A stretch of 64,000 nucleotides of DNA from GSA-30 sp036384435 (GTDB taxonomy: Bacteria > Pseudomonadota > Gammaproteobacteria > Xanthomonadales > Rhodanobacteraceae), in the NCBI RefSeq assembly GCF_036384435.1, contig NZ_DASVMI010000043.1, positions 5,474 through 69,473 on the forward strand. The letters are read 5' to 3'. Below, piece after piece: positions 35,059 to 44,025 of the stretch. Within the stretch, counting starts at the first letter, position 1; every line of letters starts with the position of its first letter. Both the position numbers and the translations under genes were made by a program. The notes below the pieces were generated by a model, which saw only the letters and a list, made by a program, of their open reading frames with translations, searched no databases and had not been told where the DNA came from.

Positions 35059-36975
35059 TCAGATGCCTTCACGCAGTACAATGACTTCCCATCGTTCATT
35101 CGCCAATGCTGCCTTGTAGAGCTCTGGCCAGTCGCTTGGGATTTTTTGCGGTAAACGAACCTCAATGTCAGGTACAAAATCGGTCGCTTGAGGGGCGCGA
35201 GGATACGACGACCACGGATTCAAAAGATGGTCAAATGGATTGACTGGGAATGCCTGCGCAGTCGATTTCTCATAGCGGATGGTGGTTCCATCGGCATGAA
35301 GCCGTAAGGTTGTGTCGTCTCCATCGCGCAGGCTGTGAATGCGATCGGCGACCCAAATGAATTTTTGAGTGGTAGCCAAGTTGCATGGCTCCAGGTTGAC
35401 ACGATTGCCTGGCACAACGGTAAGACATTGTTGATTTCTACGGGCGCGATAGCGGTTCTCCGCATCGAAATTCCAATGCAGGGAAATATTGTCAGCAAGG
35501 CACTCCGTCAGCGAATTGGTCGCACTGTTAAGGCAGCCGCCACCGCTTGCTGAGCGTAGCATTACCGTAATTTCGCTCTCCAAATAGGGGGAGTCTGCTT
35601 GAATAGAGACTTGAGCCTTCGGGCCATTAAAGAGATCGGGTGGAAGCCCTTTGTTCTTACCAAATCGCGCATAGCGAATTGCATAGTTCGAACTAATAGT
35701 CAGCGGATTTCTAAATTCTCCAGGGACCTCCCACACAGTGAAGGTATCGCCGCCAAAATGTTGCATGAGAGGTGTTACGCGATCAGTGGTTGGGGAGCTG
35801 CCAAAATAATCTGGTTTGTCGCGTATGAAAGGTGCCATGCTAACCTCCCAATAAGAGTATGAGATAGGATTGGCGAAACTCCCAAATTTGGCGACGTAGT
35901 AATCTTTTAGCGAGAATTTTATAATTTTTTCTTCTGTGTACTCTTTTGCAAAATTAAATGAGAAGCCAGCCTTGGCCGATACAGAGGGAACCTTTCCTTG
36001 CAGGCCGGCCGAGCGTTCCGCGGAAAGACCGAAGCCATAGCTTGTTTTTGTGGCGCGAGAACTACTGAGGTCGATCTCGGTTCGGCCATCGCTATCTGGA
36101 TATTGCTCTGTGAGTACTGGTTGGGTGCCCGGCGCAAGAAGTGATTGCGTGAGTCTGTACATGGTTGGTATCTGCAAATATCCGGCTTGAAATCCGTACA
36201 GCGAAGCGGGTGCATTGTACTTCGATGTCGCGATAATTTTCTTTACATCGCGGCTGATGGAAGAGTCGCGAAGAATCGTTACATCCTGTGTGATGGATGC
36301 GCCGTTTGGGCCGTACACAATCACTCGGGCGGTTTGGCGTGGTACTTCTACAGGAATGCCATCCTTCATCTTGAAGGCGAGGCTTGAATGTTTGGCAGAA
36401 AATGGCTGCAAATGAGCATTTTTGAGTGAGAGTGCGCCTTGTTTTTCTTCCGTGATACGGTGTGCTAGCGCTTCTGCGATTCGTGTCGCTTTGACCAAAG
36501 CAGAATTGTTGCCTGGCAGTGGTTCCGCGGCAAGGATTTCCAGCCTGCCTTCGCTATCGCGACGATAGATGGCGGCTTCCACGTCAGATGAAGCTCCAAA
36601 CAACTTGCTTATGATGTCGCTCGATATCGACGGGTCGTCACGTGAGATAAAAATGGCCATGCCATTGTCAAACATGATCGCCACCTCGTTACGTACGGCA
36701 GGATCATCAAGCGCGTTGGCATCCACCCAGCCGATCTCCATAAGCATGGGGTCTGTTTGCGTGATGGGTTGAAATATTGCTTCAAGTGGTGCTCTGGTGG
36801 CTGTTACGCCATGTCCGTGTTGCACGGAAAGTAGAGCAACCTCACGCAAAGGAACCACTTTGACTTGAGAAGGTAATGCTTGGCTCGTCGTAGAAATTGA
36901 CGATGACATGATCGCAGTAAATACGAGTGCTCCATTGATCCCCATTTTTCGGGCTGCCATTTTACATCTAAACAT
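35059..36975 (-). CDS. Secreted beta-barrel pore-forming cytolysin, VCC/AHH1-like
   Basis: The 638-residue protein resembles Vibrio cholerae cytolysin and Aeromonas hydrophila hemolysin. ATG 36975 has a perfect AAGGAG site and opens a signal peptide. Residues about 35-210 would be the pro-region. The cytolysin domain (about 220-480) has YPDSDGRTEIDL and the strand pair SVSAKAGFSFNFAKEYTEE then LKDYYVAKFGSFANPISYSY, aligning with the VCC stem region (ending QDYRI...VSFTW). A ricin-type beta-trefoil (about 480-575) follows with CLNS...CLAD, QCLTVVPGNRVNLEPCN and QKFIW. The VCC beta-prism is absent, as in the shorter Aeromonas toxin. It would be secreted, cut, bind glycans and form heptameric pores in eukaryotic membranes. 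The gene is visibly AT-richer than its neighbours. Confidence 0.72.
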   Translation of the reverse strand: MFRCKMAARKMGINGALVFTAIMSSSISTTSQALPSQVKVVPLREVALLSVQHGHGVTATRAPLEAIFQPITQTDPMLMEIGWVDANALDDPAVRNEVAIMFDNGMAIFISRDDPSISSDIISKLFGASSDVEAAIYRRDSEGRLEILAAEPLPGNNSALVKATRIAEALAHRITEEKQGALSLKNAHLQPFSAKHSSLAFKMKDGIPVEVPRQTARVIVYGPNGASITQDVTILRDSSISRDVKKIIATSKYNAPASLYGFQAGYLQIPTMYRLTQSLLAPGTQPVLTEQYPDSDGRTEIDLSSSRATKTSYGFGLSAERSAGLQGKVPSVSAKAGFSFNFAKEYTEEKIIKFSLKDYYVAKFGSFANPISYSYWEVSMAPFIRDKPDYFGSSPTTDRVTPLMQHFGGDTFTVWEVPGEFRNPLTISSNYAIRYARFGKNKGLPPDLFNGPKAQVSIQADSPYLESEITVMLRSASGGGCLNSATNSLTECLADNISLHWNFDAENRYRARRNQQCLTVVPGNRVNLEPCNLATTQKFIWVADRIHSLRDGDDTTLRLHADGTTIRYEKSTAQAFPVNPFDHLLNPWSSYPRAPQATDFVPDIEVRLPQKIPSDWPELYKAALANERWEVIVLREGI

Positions 36976-37171
36976 GTTTACTCCTTCGCGCCGTCATGGC
37001 GCAGGAGAAGCATGTATGTCAGAGAGTTGCGTGAATGCCGGTTTTGTCCGTAAGTACTGCTGCGCTGGGTTCAAGCTTTAGTGAGGCTTTTGCCGTTGAG
37101 TTGTCCCGGCGTGGTTGAAGACTCCGGGCTTTGAGAGGATAGGGTAATGAGTATGTCAGCGAAGTAATCTG

Positions 37172-37965
37172 TTGAGACGCGAGAACGCGAGAACGCGCGA
37201 CGCGGATGATGTTCGTGCATCGCAGGGACAAGATGTTGCTGTCGGCGAGGATCGGGTCGATAGTCGTGATCGTCGTGTGGTGCAGACACTGTGCAACGGA
37301 GGACGCCTGGACGAGCGCGCCCTGGGACTGCGCGATGGCTTGCCCACCTGCGCGCACGAGTCGCTTGAGATGCGCCAAGCTAACGAGATCCTGAGCAAGG
37401 CATCAGCGTATTTTGCCCACGCGCAGCTCGACTGCCGAGTCAAGCCATGAGGACATCTCTTAAGGAACAAGGGAGTATCTGTGGCGTCCAGTCGATCTGC
37501 AAAATGTCACCTCGTCCCATCGATTTGCGACCTACATGCGGCCAGGCGAGCCGATTTGGCCAAGGCGCCGCCGCGAGCGGAGCCAGACGAGCCTTCAAGC
37601 GTCGCTATCCACGGTTGTGGGACGGAGAACCGCTACGTCCACCACGTGCGTGAAATCGGGCGATGGAAACGGCATTCATCGGCCGATGTGGCGCGAAGAC
37701 GATGCTCAGCGATCTAGTGGTGCCCTATCGGCTGGATCGGGTGTGCGGTCAGTTCCGGGACTTGGCAAGGGCGTCTGTATATAGAACTCGTGCTCGATGC
37801 TATGGGGCGAGTGTTGCGTACGCTCAAGCCCTTCGGTCCAGGGGGAGGACTAGTGCGCTGATGGCCGCGGCTCGCCATGCATATCCATTCGCTGTGCCGA
37901 ACGCCTGGCCGAACGGCCGACCTGCGGAGCAGACCACGCTGGGGTGGTTCAATCACGAGGTTGAT
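37172..37965 (+). mobile_element. Decayed IS3-family insertion sequence (orfA/orfB remnants)
   Basis: The plus strand preserves pieces of an IS3 transposase in shifting frames. The orfA end reads RQANEILSKASAYFAHAQLD (about 37374-37433), the standard RxANEILKKASAFFAxAELD motif. orfB pieces follow: GVQSICKM (37478), HAARRADLAKAPPRAEPDE (about 37531-37590), YRLDRVCGQFR (about 37726), LVLDAM (about 37789) and then DGRGSPCISIRCAERLAE, matching DRGSQYxSIRYTERLAE (about 37860). Frameshifts, an in-frame TGA near 37858 and an internal deletion make it inactive. Terminal inverted repeats were not found. The copy lies next to the toxin gene and suggests past transposition in this region. Confidence 0.8.
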
Positions 37966-38115
37966 CATTACTTTTTGTATGGGTAGGTATGCAAAATGCG
38001 AACATTTAAAAACCCCGAAAACGGGCCTTTTCTGGTTTGAAGTCCGTAATATGTTCGCTGCGGTGTCGGCGTATGTCGCTTGATGCGCGCGTATACAAAA
38101 CAGGATGTCAAACAT

Positions 38116-38784
38116 ATGGACTTCAGGATCGTTGCCCTCGGGCTCGGCATGCTCTTCAGCGTGCCGGTGGTTGCACAAGAGGGCTTTTACGTAAGTGGCA
38201 AGCTATTGGGTGTCCAGCGCCCGATGACTGATATGACTTTAACCAGTCCCCGGGTGAGCCATCGTGTCACCTCCCCCCAGGATGCGCGTCGCTTCAATGG
38301 CTCGTTAGCGGCGGGTATGACGTTTGCCAAGGCATATCGCGCGGAACTGGAATACACCTTGCCGTCCACGGGCCAATACGTGGCTAGGTGGGCTCCGTTC
38401 GTCAATAACGACAACCGACTCAAGACGCGCGCGCAACGCTTGATGGTCAATGTCTATCGCGATTGGGCCGTGTCTCCTCATCTTTCGATCCATGGCATGG
38501 CGGGCGTTGGCGGAGCCTGGATTCGTGCGGATGGCTGGCAGACCAGGCCGGATCGGGCGTTTGCCCTGCGCACCACGTTCCGGCCTGCCTATAGCCTGGG
38601 CCTGGGTGCCGGGCTTCAGGTCGCCCCGGATGTCGTGCTCGATGCGGGTTACCGCTACGTGAGGTCAGGGCAGTTTTCTACCGGAAGGAACCGGTTTGCC
38701 AATGCCGCCATGGCTCGGGATGAGCAATTGCAGGCGCGCTATGGCGAACACAATGTCTACGTAGGTGTGCGCAAGACGTTCTGA
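38116..38784 (+). CDS. Outer-membrane beta-barrel protein
   Basis: The 222-residue protein has a signal peptide (MDFRIVALGLGMLFSVPVVA) and alternating-residue strands typical of eight-stranded Opa/OmpW-like barrels: GFYVSGKLLGV, AYRAELEYTL, RAQRLMVNVYRDW, YSLGLGAGLQVA, DAGYRYVRSG, HNVYVGVRKTF. The C-terminal F is the BAM signal. The start is ATG 38116 because it makes a clean signal peptide; the ATG at 38083 adds an odd 11-residue prefix. It belongs to the surface-antigen/porin-like family (COG3637-like). Its function is unknown; such proteins serve in adhesion or membrane stability. Confidence 0.8.
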   Translation: MDFRIVALGLGMLFSVPVVAQEGFYVSGKLLGVQRPMTDMTLTSPRVSHRVTSPQDARRFNGSLAAGMTFAKAYRAELEYTLPSTGQYVARWAPFVNNDNRLKTRAQRLMVNVYRDWAVSPHLSIHGMAGVGGAWIRADGWQTRPDRAFALRTTFRPAYSLGLGAGLQVAPDVVLDAGYRYVRSGQFSTGRNRFANAAMARDEQLQARYGEHNVYVGVRKTF

Positions 38785-38884
38785 TCGCTTCTTCGTTGAG
38801 GTGCCGGGGACTGTTTCGGCAGTCTTCGGTCAGACGGGCAATGCGCTAATATGGCGAAGTCCATCTTGCCGTTTCAGGTTCCAC

Positions 38885-40510
38885 ATGGCCGTGTTCCGTC
38901 TAGCGCTTGCCCAATTCGATTTCCCGGTCGGCGCGGTTGCCGCCAATGCGGCCAGAGTTCGTGAACTGTTGGGGCAGGCCAAGGCTGGCGGTGCAGCGTT
39001 GATTGCCTTTCCGGAGTTGACGCTCAGTGGCTATCCTCCGGAAGACCTGCTTCTGCGGCCGAGTTTCCTTAGCGCTTGCGAGAGCGAACTGCAGGCCATT
39101 GCGCGCGAAACCGATGGTGTCGCCGCCCTGGTCGGATACCCGCACAGCGAAGGCGAGGTATACAACGCTGCCGCACTGCTTCGTCATGGCAAAGTGGAGT
39201 GGTCCGCTCACAAGCAGGCGTTGCCCAATTACGGTGTATTCGACGACAAGCGCTATTTCCGTCCCGGACACGAAACGCAGGTCGCCTCGATCCATGGCGT
39301 CACGGTGGGGGCGTTGATCTGCGAAGACGTCTGGGAGGCCGAGCCAGCTGCTGCGGCCGCGGCAGCTGGAGCCGAATTGCTGGTTGTGATCAATGCTTCG
39401 CCGTGGGACCGCGCCAAGCAACAGACGCGCGAGGAGGTGCTGGTGGCGCGCGCCCGCGAGACAGGTTGCGCCATTGCCTACGTGAACATGGTGGGCGGCC
39501 AGGACGAGGTCGTGTATGACGGTGGTTCGGTGCTGATCAACGGCGATGGCAGCATCGCTGCGCGGGCGCCGACGTTTGCCGACACTTTGTTATGGGCCCG
39601 ATTCGATCCGCAGACGCGGACATTCAGCCCTCAGGATTGGCCCGCCGCCGATGAACAGCCCGCAGAGAGCACCCTGTATCGGGCTTTGGTGCGAGGCATT
39701 GCTGACTACATCAACAAGAACGGTTTCAGCGGTGTGCTGCTGGGTCTTTCCGGGGGTATCGATTCAGCGTTGACGCTGGCGTTGGCCGTCGATGCGTTAG
39801 GGCCTGAGCGGGTGACCGCCATCATGATGCCCTCACGGTACACCTCGCAGTTGTCGCTCGATGGCGCACGCGTGCAAGCGGAGAAACTCGGTGTCGCCTA
39901 CCACGTGATTTCCATCGAGGAGACCTATCAGTCATTCGTCGATGCCCTGACACCGGCCTTTGATGGTAAGGGGCCGGATATTACCGAAGAGAACCTGCAG
40001 TCACGCACTCGCGGCGTGATGTTGATGGCCCTGTCCAACAAGCACGGTCGCCTGTTGTTGGCCACCGGCAACAAGAGCGAAATGGCGGTGGGTTACGCCA
40101 CGCTTTACGGTGACATGTGCGGCGCGTACGCACCGTTGAAAGATGTATACAAAACCGTGGTCTATCGCCTTTCGCAGTGGCGCAACAGCGTGGCCGGCGA
40201 GGGTGGTTGGGCCATCCCCCCGGAAGTCATCGAGCGTCCGCCCTCGGCGGAGCTGCGCGACAACCAGACCGACCAGGATTCCCTGCCGCCTTATGACGAA
40301 CTCGATGCCATCCTCGAACGCTTCATCGAAGGCGAGGAGTCGCAGGCAGAGATAGCCGAGCATGGTTTCGATCCTGAGACCGTACGTCGTGTCGTACGCC
40401 TGGTGTTGATCAACGAATTCAAGCGACGGCAGTCCGCACCGGGGCCCAGGGTCACAACGAAGGCTTTCGGGCGGGAACGTCGTTACCCGATCACCTCCGG
40501 CTGGAAGTGA
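38885..40510 (+). CDS. nadE: Glutamine-dependent NAD+ synthase
   Basis: The 541-residue enzyme makes NAD+ from nicotinic-acid adenine dinucleotide using ATP and glutamine. Residues about 1-255 are a nitrilase-type glutaminase (E in FPELTLSGYPPEDLL, K in HKQALPNYGVFDD, nucleophile C146 in GALICEDVWE). Residues about 275-541 are the synthetase with the PP-loop SGGIDS (289-294). Ammonia is channelled between them. ATG 38885 is the start; the frame is open upstream, but that region overlaps the preceding barrel-protein gene. It is monocistronic and an essential cofactor-pathway enzyme. Confidence 0.96.
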   Translation: MAVFRLALAQFDFPVGAVAANAARVRELLGQAKAGGAALIAFPELTLSGYPPEDLLLRPSFLSACESELQAIARETDGVAALVGYPHSEGEVYNAAALLRHGKVEWSAHKQALPNYGVFDDKRYFRPGHETQVASIHGVTVGALICEDVWEAEPAAAAAAAGAELLVVINASPWDRAKQQTREEVLVARARETGCAIAYVNMVGGQDEVVYDGGSVLINGDGSIAARAPTFADTLLWARFDPQTRTFSPQDWPAADEQPAESTLYRALVRGIADYINKNGFSGVLLGLSGGIDSALTLALAVDALGPERVTAIMMPSRYTSQLSLDGARVQAEKLGVAYHVISIEETYQSFVDALTPAFDGKGPDITEENLQSRTRGVMLMALSNKHGRLLLATGNKSEMAVGYATLYGDMCGAYAPLKDVYKTVVYRLSQWRNSVAGEGGWAIPPEVIERPPSAELRDNQTDQDSLPPYDELDAILERFIEGEESQAEIAEHGFDPETVRRVVRLVLINEFKRRQSAPGPRVTTKAFGRERRYPITSGWK

Positions 40511-40559
40511 TCTCACCCCGACGTCGACACCCTCGTTACCCCGGGAAACATCGAGCGCT

Positions 40560-40846
40560 CAGGAGCGATTTTGTTCGCGAAGCGGTCTGGGGTGTAGACG
40601 CAGACTGGCGCTGTCAACTTCCAAGCCGCGACTTGCATCGCGACTGAAGTCGCTCGTACGTGAATCGATCAGCGATGTGGTTGCTGGCCATCGACGAAGC
40701 GCGAATGTTTTCCACAGCCGCTGTGGATGTGGCTGGCGCAAACCTGTGGACAAGTCTATTTTGACGTTTTGTCTTCAGGCACTTAGTACGCATTGATCAC
40801 GATTTGCCCAGGCTCTCATGCAGGAGCGACTTCAGTCGCGAAGCGG
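40560..40846. repeat. REP-like repeats, GGAGCGACTTCAGTCGCGAA family
   Basis: The unit CAGGAGCGA...TCGCGAAGCGG occurs at 40560-40585 and 40821-40846 in the same orientation, and its core reads inverted at 40638-40655 (TCGCGACTGAAGTCGCTC). Each can form a small hairpin. Such units are widespread extragenic repeats in Pseudomonas and Xanthomonadales. They fill the gap after nadE. Confidence 0.75.
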
Positions 40847-40902
40847 CCTGGCCGCAGGCTGGGCTCTGGATCTGCGGAGCCGCGACGGTCCACGTTCTGC
40901 AC

Positions 40903-40931
40903 TTGACGGGATCGTCCGGTTCAATAATTAT
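40903..40931 (+). promoter_or_regulatory. Sigma-70-type promoter
   Basis: TTGACG (40903-40908) is followed after 17 bases by AATTAT (40926-40931). It lies 30 bases upstream of a short leader ORF and reads toward it and the GNAT gene. It is one of the better promoter matches in the window. Confidence 0.6.
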
Positions 40932-40960
40932 CCGCATCCTCACTCACGAGGAGTGCGCTC

Positions 40961-41020
40961 ATGATTTACATCGCCACGCACGCGTCCATCGTCACTCACC
41001 GGCTGCTTGCCGCCTGCTGA
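40961..41020 (+). CDS. Short ORF, possible leader peptide (19 aa)
   Basis: ATG 40961 has a strong GAGGAG site eight bases upstream, and a good promoter lies just before it. It encodes MIYIATHASIVTHRLLAAC. The peptide ends in Leu-Leu-Ala-Ala-Cys and has two histidines, so it might sense translation of cysteine, histidine or another residue. It precedes the GNAT gene by about 165 bases. I see no run of a single regulatory codon, so an attenuator role is a guess. A short membrane-active peptide is an alternative. Confidence is limited by size. Confidence 0.45.
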   Translation: MIYIATHASIVTHRLLAAC

Positions 41021-41186
41021 TCGATTCGTCGATACAGCGCTTCCGAGCCTGACGATCTCCGTCCCTAAAGGACGCGTGTCCCAGCAGTTTTCGTCCCGCG
41101 CCTGATCGGTGCGGTTGAATCGTTTGCGTTGTGTGGCGGCCTTTAAGGTCGCGCGCACGCGTGCTGCCAAAAGAAGTGCCCGACTT

Positions 41187-41954
41187 ATGACTACGCATGA
41201 ACACACAGCCCTGCGCCGTGTTGCAGCCTATTTGCGTGCCCGCATGGGTGCACAGGGTGAAGTGCAGCGGCTGGCCCCGTTCACCGTTACGTTCGACCCC
41301 AATAGCGATGTGCCTGCACGCAATTATGCTATGCCCGATGATGGCGCGCTGGCTGGCCGTTTTGCCGTCAGCATGCTCAAGGATATGTTCCTGCGCCGAC
41401 GCCGGACCCCGCGCCTGGAGTACATTGATGAACTGGCTCCTGCGTTGCTGGCCCAATTGCAGGCGCAGGATTTCATCATCGCACCGCCGTTGTCGCTGAT
41501 GACTTGTGCGCGCGATCAACTGGTTGCCGATTGCGACCTGGACGGTGTCGCCTGGACATTGGCCGAGTCGGAGGCCGAACTGCATGCGGCCGCTACGGTG
41601 CAGAACCATGCTTACGGCTTCACGCACACCAGCGAGGCTGACGTGGAGCGGCTTCACCAAGTGGTGGACCAGGGTGGCGCCGTGGCCCTGGCATGTTGCC
41701 CAGAGGGTTCGCCGCTCGGCGCCGGTCTTTATACGCCTCCGGTCGATGGAGTGACCGAGATCGCCGCTCTCGGCGTGGCCTCGCAGGCCCGCCGTCGTGG
41801 TATCGGGCGCGCCATGACCGCGCTACTGGCCGATCATGCCTTCGTGCAGGGAGTGGAATGTCCTTTCCTGATGACCGAGCAGGCCAACGAGGATCGCGTC
41901 TACCGCCGTGCGGGCTTTATCCGGTTCGGCCGGCTTCTCACGGTTTCAGCATGA
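41187..41954 (+). CDS. GNAT-family N-acetyltransferase
   Basis: The 255-residue protein ends in a GNAT domain (residues about 130-255) with the acetyl-CoA loop ARRRGIGRAMTALLADHA, preceded by the beta strand ITEIAALGVAS-like sequence VTEIAALGVAS and followed by NEDRVYRRAGFIRFG. The N-terminal 120 residues are helical and might be a substrate-recognition part. The start is ATG 41187 (MTTHEHTALR), the first ATG that does not run into the unrelated upstream frame. Substrate unknown; small molecules, peptides and antibiotics are all used by relatives. It faces bamD. Confidence 0.8.
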   Translation: MTTHEHTALRRVAAYLRARMGAQGEVQRLAPFTVTFDPNSDVPARNYAMPDDGALAGRFAVSMLKDMFLRRRRTPRLEYIDELAPALLAQLQAQDFIIAPPLSLMTCARDQLVADCDLDGVAWTLAESEAELHAAATVQNHAYGFTHTSEADVERLHQVVDQGGAVALACCPEGSPLGAGLYTPPVDGVTEIAALGVASQARRRGIGRAMTALLADHAFVQGVECPFLMTEQANEDRVYRRAGFIRFGRLLTVSA

Positions 41955-41986
41955 AAAAAGGCCGGCAGTGGCAAGCACTGCCGGCC
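41954..41986 (-). terminator. Rho-independent terminator of bamD
   Basis: GGCCGGCAGTG (41960-41970) and CACTGCCGGCC (41976-41986) form an 11-bp perfect stem with a five-base loop. The six A at 41954-41959 give a T tract on the minus strand, so it ends leftward bamD transcription. It sits right at the stop of the convergent GNAT gene. Confidence 0.85.
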
Positions 41987-42030
41987 TCGGATTGTCGCTC
42001 GTTCGATCTCGTCGTCAGCCTTGCTGGCGA

Positions 42031-42867
42031 TCAGTGATGCCCCGAGAACGGAATCATCTTGCGCAGCGTGGACGGCGGATGCGGCCACTTGGCATCTTTC
42101 AGGTATGGATGATCCGGGTAGTTCAAAGCCAGCACCTGGCGCGTCTGGTCGGCCAGGCTCTTCTGATTCAGCGCGATGTAGCTGCGGGTCAGAATGGCCA
42201 ACGCGTCCCCGGTCTGCGGGGCCTGTTGGTAGTGCTCGATCACGTACTGCGCCCGGTTGGCCGACGCGATATAGGCCTTATTGCGCAGGTAGAACTCGGC
42301 GACGTTGATTTCGAACTGGGCGAGCACGTTGCGCAGGTAGATCATGCGCTGGCGGGCGTCGGTCGAATAGGCACTGTCAGGAAAGCGGCGGGTCAGTTCG
42401 GAGAAATCGTCGAACGCTTGCAGGTTGTAGCCCTGGTCGCGGCGCGTCTGGTTCTCGTCACGATGCATCAGACGCTCGATGGCGCCGCTGGTGCGGTCGA
42501 AGTTGATCAAGCCGCGCAGGTAGTAGGCGTAATCGACATGTTGCTGCGTGGGATAGGTCTTGATGAACCGGTTGATCGTGGAATATGCGTCATCCGGTTG
42601 GTTGTCCTTGTACTGCGAGTACGCCAGGTCAAGCTGGGCCTGCTCGTTGTAGTCGCCGGAAGGGAAGCGGGCGATCAGGCGCTGATAGGCCTTGGTCGCC
42701 GCCGCATAGTCGGCGTTCTCCAGCGAGTTGTGCGCAAAGGCGTAGAGCTTCTCCACCGGCATCGTGTCCACGTTGTCGCGCTTGTGGCGGAACATCGAGC
42801 AACTGCTCATCGCCACGGCGATGACGAGCACAATGAGGAGTTTCAGGGCCGGCTTGGTTACGCGCAT
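42031..42867 (-). CDS. bamD: Outer-membrane assembly lipoprotein BamD
   Basis: The 278-residue lipoprotein is a core subunit of the BAM complex, which inserts beta-barrel proteins into the outer membrane. It has a lipoprotein signal with the lipobox VAMSSC (C23), then five TPR-like helix pairs (LYAFAHNSLENADYAAATKA, FPSGDYNEQAQLDLAYSQYK and so on) that bind BamA and BamE. ATG 42867 is the start; a longer open frame upstream in the same phase is antisense to rluD and not part of the gene. It diverges from rluD. Length and order are typical for gammaproteobacteria. Confidence 0.95.
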   Translation of the reverse strand: MRVTKPALKLLIVLVIAVAMSSCSMFRHKRDNVDTMPVEKLYAFAHNSLENADYAAATKAYQRLIARFPSGDYNEQAQLDLAYSQYKDNQPDDAYSTINRFIKTYPTQQHVDYAYYLRGLINFDRTSGAIERLMHRDENQTRRDQGYNLQAFDDFSELTRRFPDSAYSTDARQRMIYLRNVLAQFEINVAEFYLRNKAYIASANRAQYVIEHYQQAPQTGDALAILTRSYIALNQKSLADQTRQVLALNYPDHPYLKDAKWPHPPSTLRKMIPFSGHH

Positions 42868-43050
42868 GGGGTCGGATTTCTGAGTGTCGAACGGTGGATG
42901 ATAGCCTATAGCGCCGGGACTCGGGACTTGGGCGGTGGATCCGACGGTTTTCCCGCCGGTGTCCTCCCCAAGGTCCTCTTTGCCCGGCCGCCTGCCAGCT
43001 TGCGGGATGTCCTGCGAGTGTCCATATCCCCGAGCCGTGAGTTTTGCTCC

Positions 43051-44025
43051 ATGACTGTAGTTCGCCACGAAGCCATCGTCCCCTTGTCGGCGGCAGGTCG
43101 CAGGTTTGACCAGACCCTGGCCGATATGTTCCCCGATTATTCCCGTTCCCGGCTGACCGGCTGGATCAAGGAGGGGGCGGTGACCCTGGATGGCACCCAT
43201 ATGCCGCCTCGATACCTGCTCAGGGGGGGAGAAAAGGTCGTCGTGGAGGCCGAACTGGCCGCCGAAGTCACCTCCCAGCCCGAGGATATCGCCCTGGACA
43301 TCGTTCACGAGGATGATTACCTGCTGGTGCTCAACAAGCCCGCAGGGCTGGTCGTGCACCCGGGAGCCGGCAACCCGGCCGGCACCGTGCTCAATGCCTT
43401 GCTGCACCATGACGCCCGGCTGGCCGAGCTTCCGCGCGGTGGTATCGTGCACCGCCTGGACAAGGACACATCGGGCTTGATGGTGGTCGCGCGCACGCTG
43501 GCGGCCCATACCGGCTTGGTGGACATGCTGTCCCGGCACGAAGTGGAGCGCCAGTACGAGGCGGTCGTGGTGGGAACCTTGGTGGCCGGCGGCACGGTGG
43601 ATGCGCCGATAGGCCGCCATATGGGCGATCGGCTGCGCCAGGCCGTGCGTGACGAGGAGGACGGCAAGCACGCCGTCACCCATTACCGGCTGCGCGAGCG
43701 TTTTCGCGCACACAGCCTGCTGCAATGCAGCCTGGAGACGGGGCGTACCCACCAGATCCGCGTGCACATGACCCATATCAATCATCCGCTGGTGGGTGAT
43801 CCCCTGTATGGCGGCGGCCTGAAGCTCCCCAAGGGCGCCTCGCCCGAGCTGGTCGCGGCCCTGCGAGGATTTCGTCGTCAGGCGCTGCATGCGGAGCGGC
43901 TGGCGTTTGAACACCCGGTCACGAGCGAGCCGTTGTCGTTCGCGGCCGAGCGCCCGGCCGACCAGCAGGCCCTGATCGATGCCTTGCGCAGCGACCTGTC
44001 CGTTCACGGCCATGACGACTATTGA
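43051..44025 (+). CDS. rluD: 23S rRNA pseudouridine(1911/1915/1917) synthase RluD
   Basis: The 324-residue enzyme has an N-terminal S4 RNA-binding domain (FDQTLADMFPDYSRSRLTGW) and a catalytic domain with HRLDKDTSGLMVVA, in which D137 is the nucleophile, and GRTHQIRVHM. It isomerises three uridines in helix 69 of 23S rRNA. The start ATG 43051 follows a region divergent from bamD; pairing of bamD with divergent rluD is usual in gammaproteobacteria. The stop overlaps the start of pgeF by 14 bases. Confidence 0.93.
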   Translation: MTVVRHEAIVPLSAAGRRFDQTLADMFPDYSRSRLTGWIKEGAVTLDGTHMPPRYLLRGGEKVVVEAELAAEVTSQPEDIALDIVHEDDYLLVLNKPAGLVVHPGAGNPAGTVLNALLHHDARLAELPRGGIVHRLDKDTSGLMVVARTLAAHTGLVDMLSRHEVERQYEAVVVGTLVAGGTVDAPIGRHMGDRLRQAVRDEEDGKHAVTHYRLRERFRAHSLLQCSLETGRTHQIRVHMTHINHPLVGDPLYGGGLKLPKGASPELVAALRGFRRQALHAERLAFEHPVTSEPLSFAAERPADQQALIDALRSDLSVHGHDDY

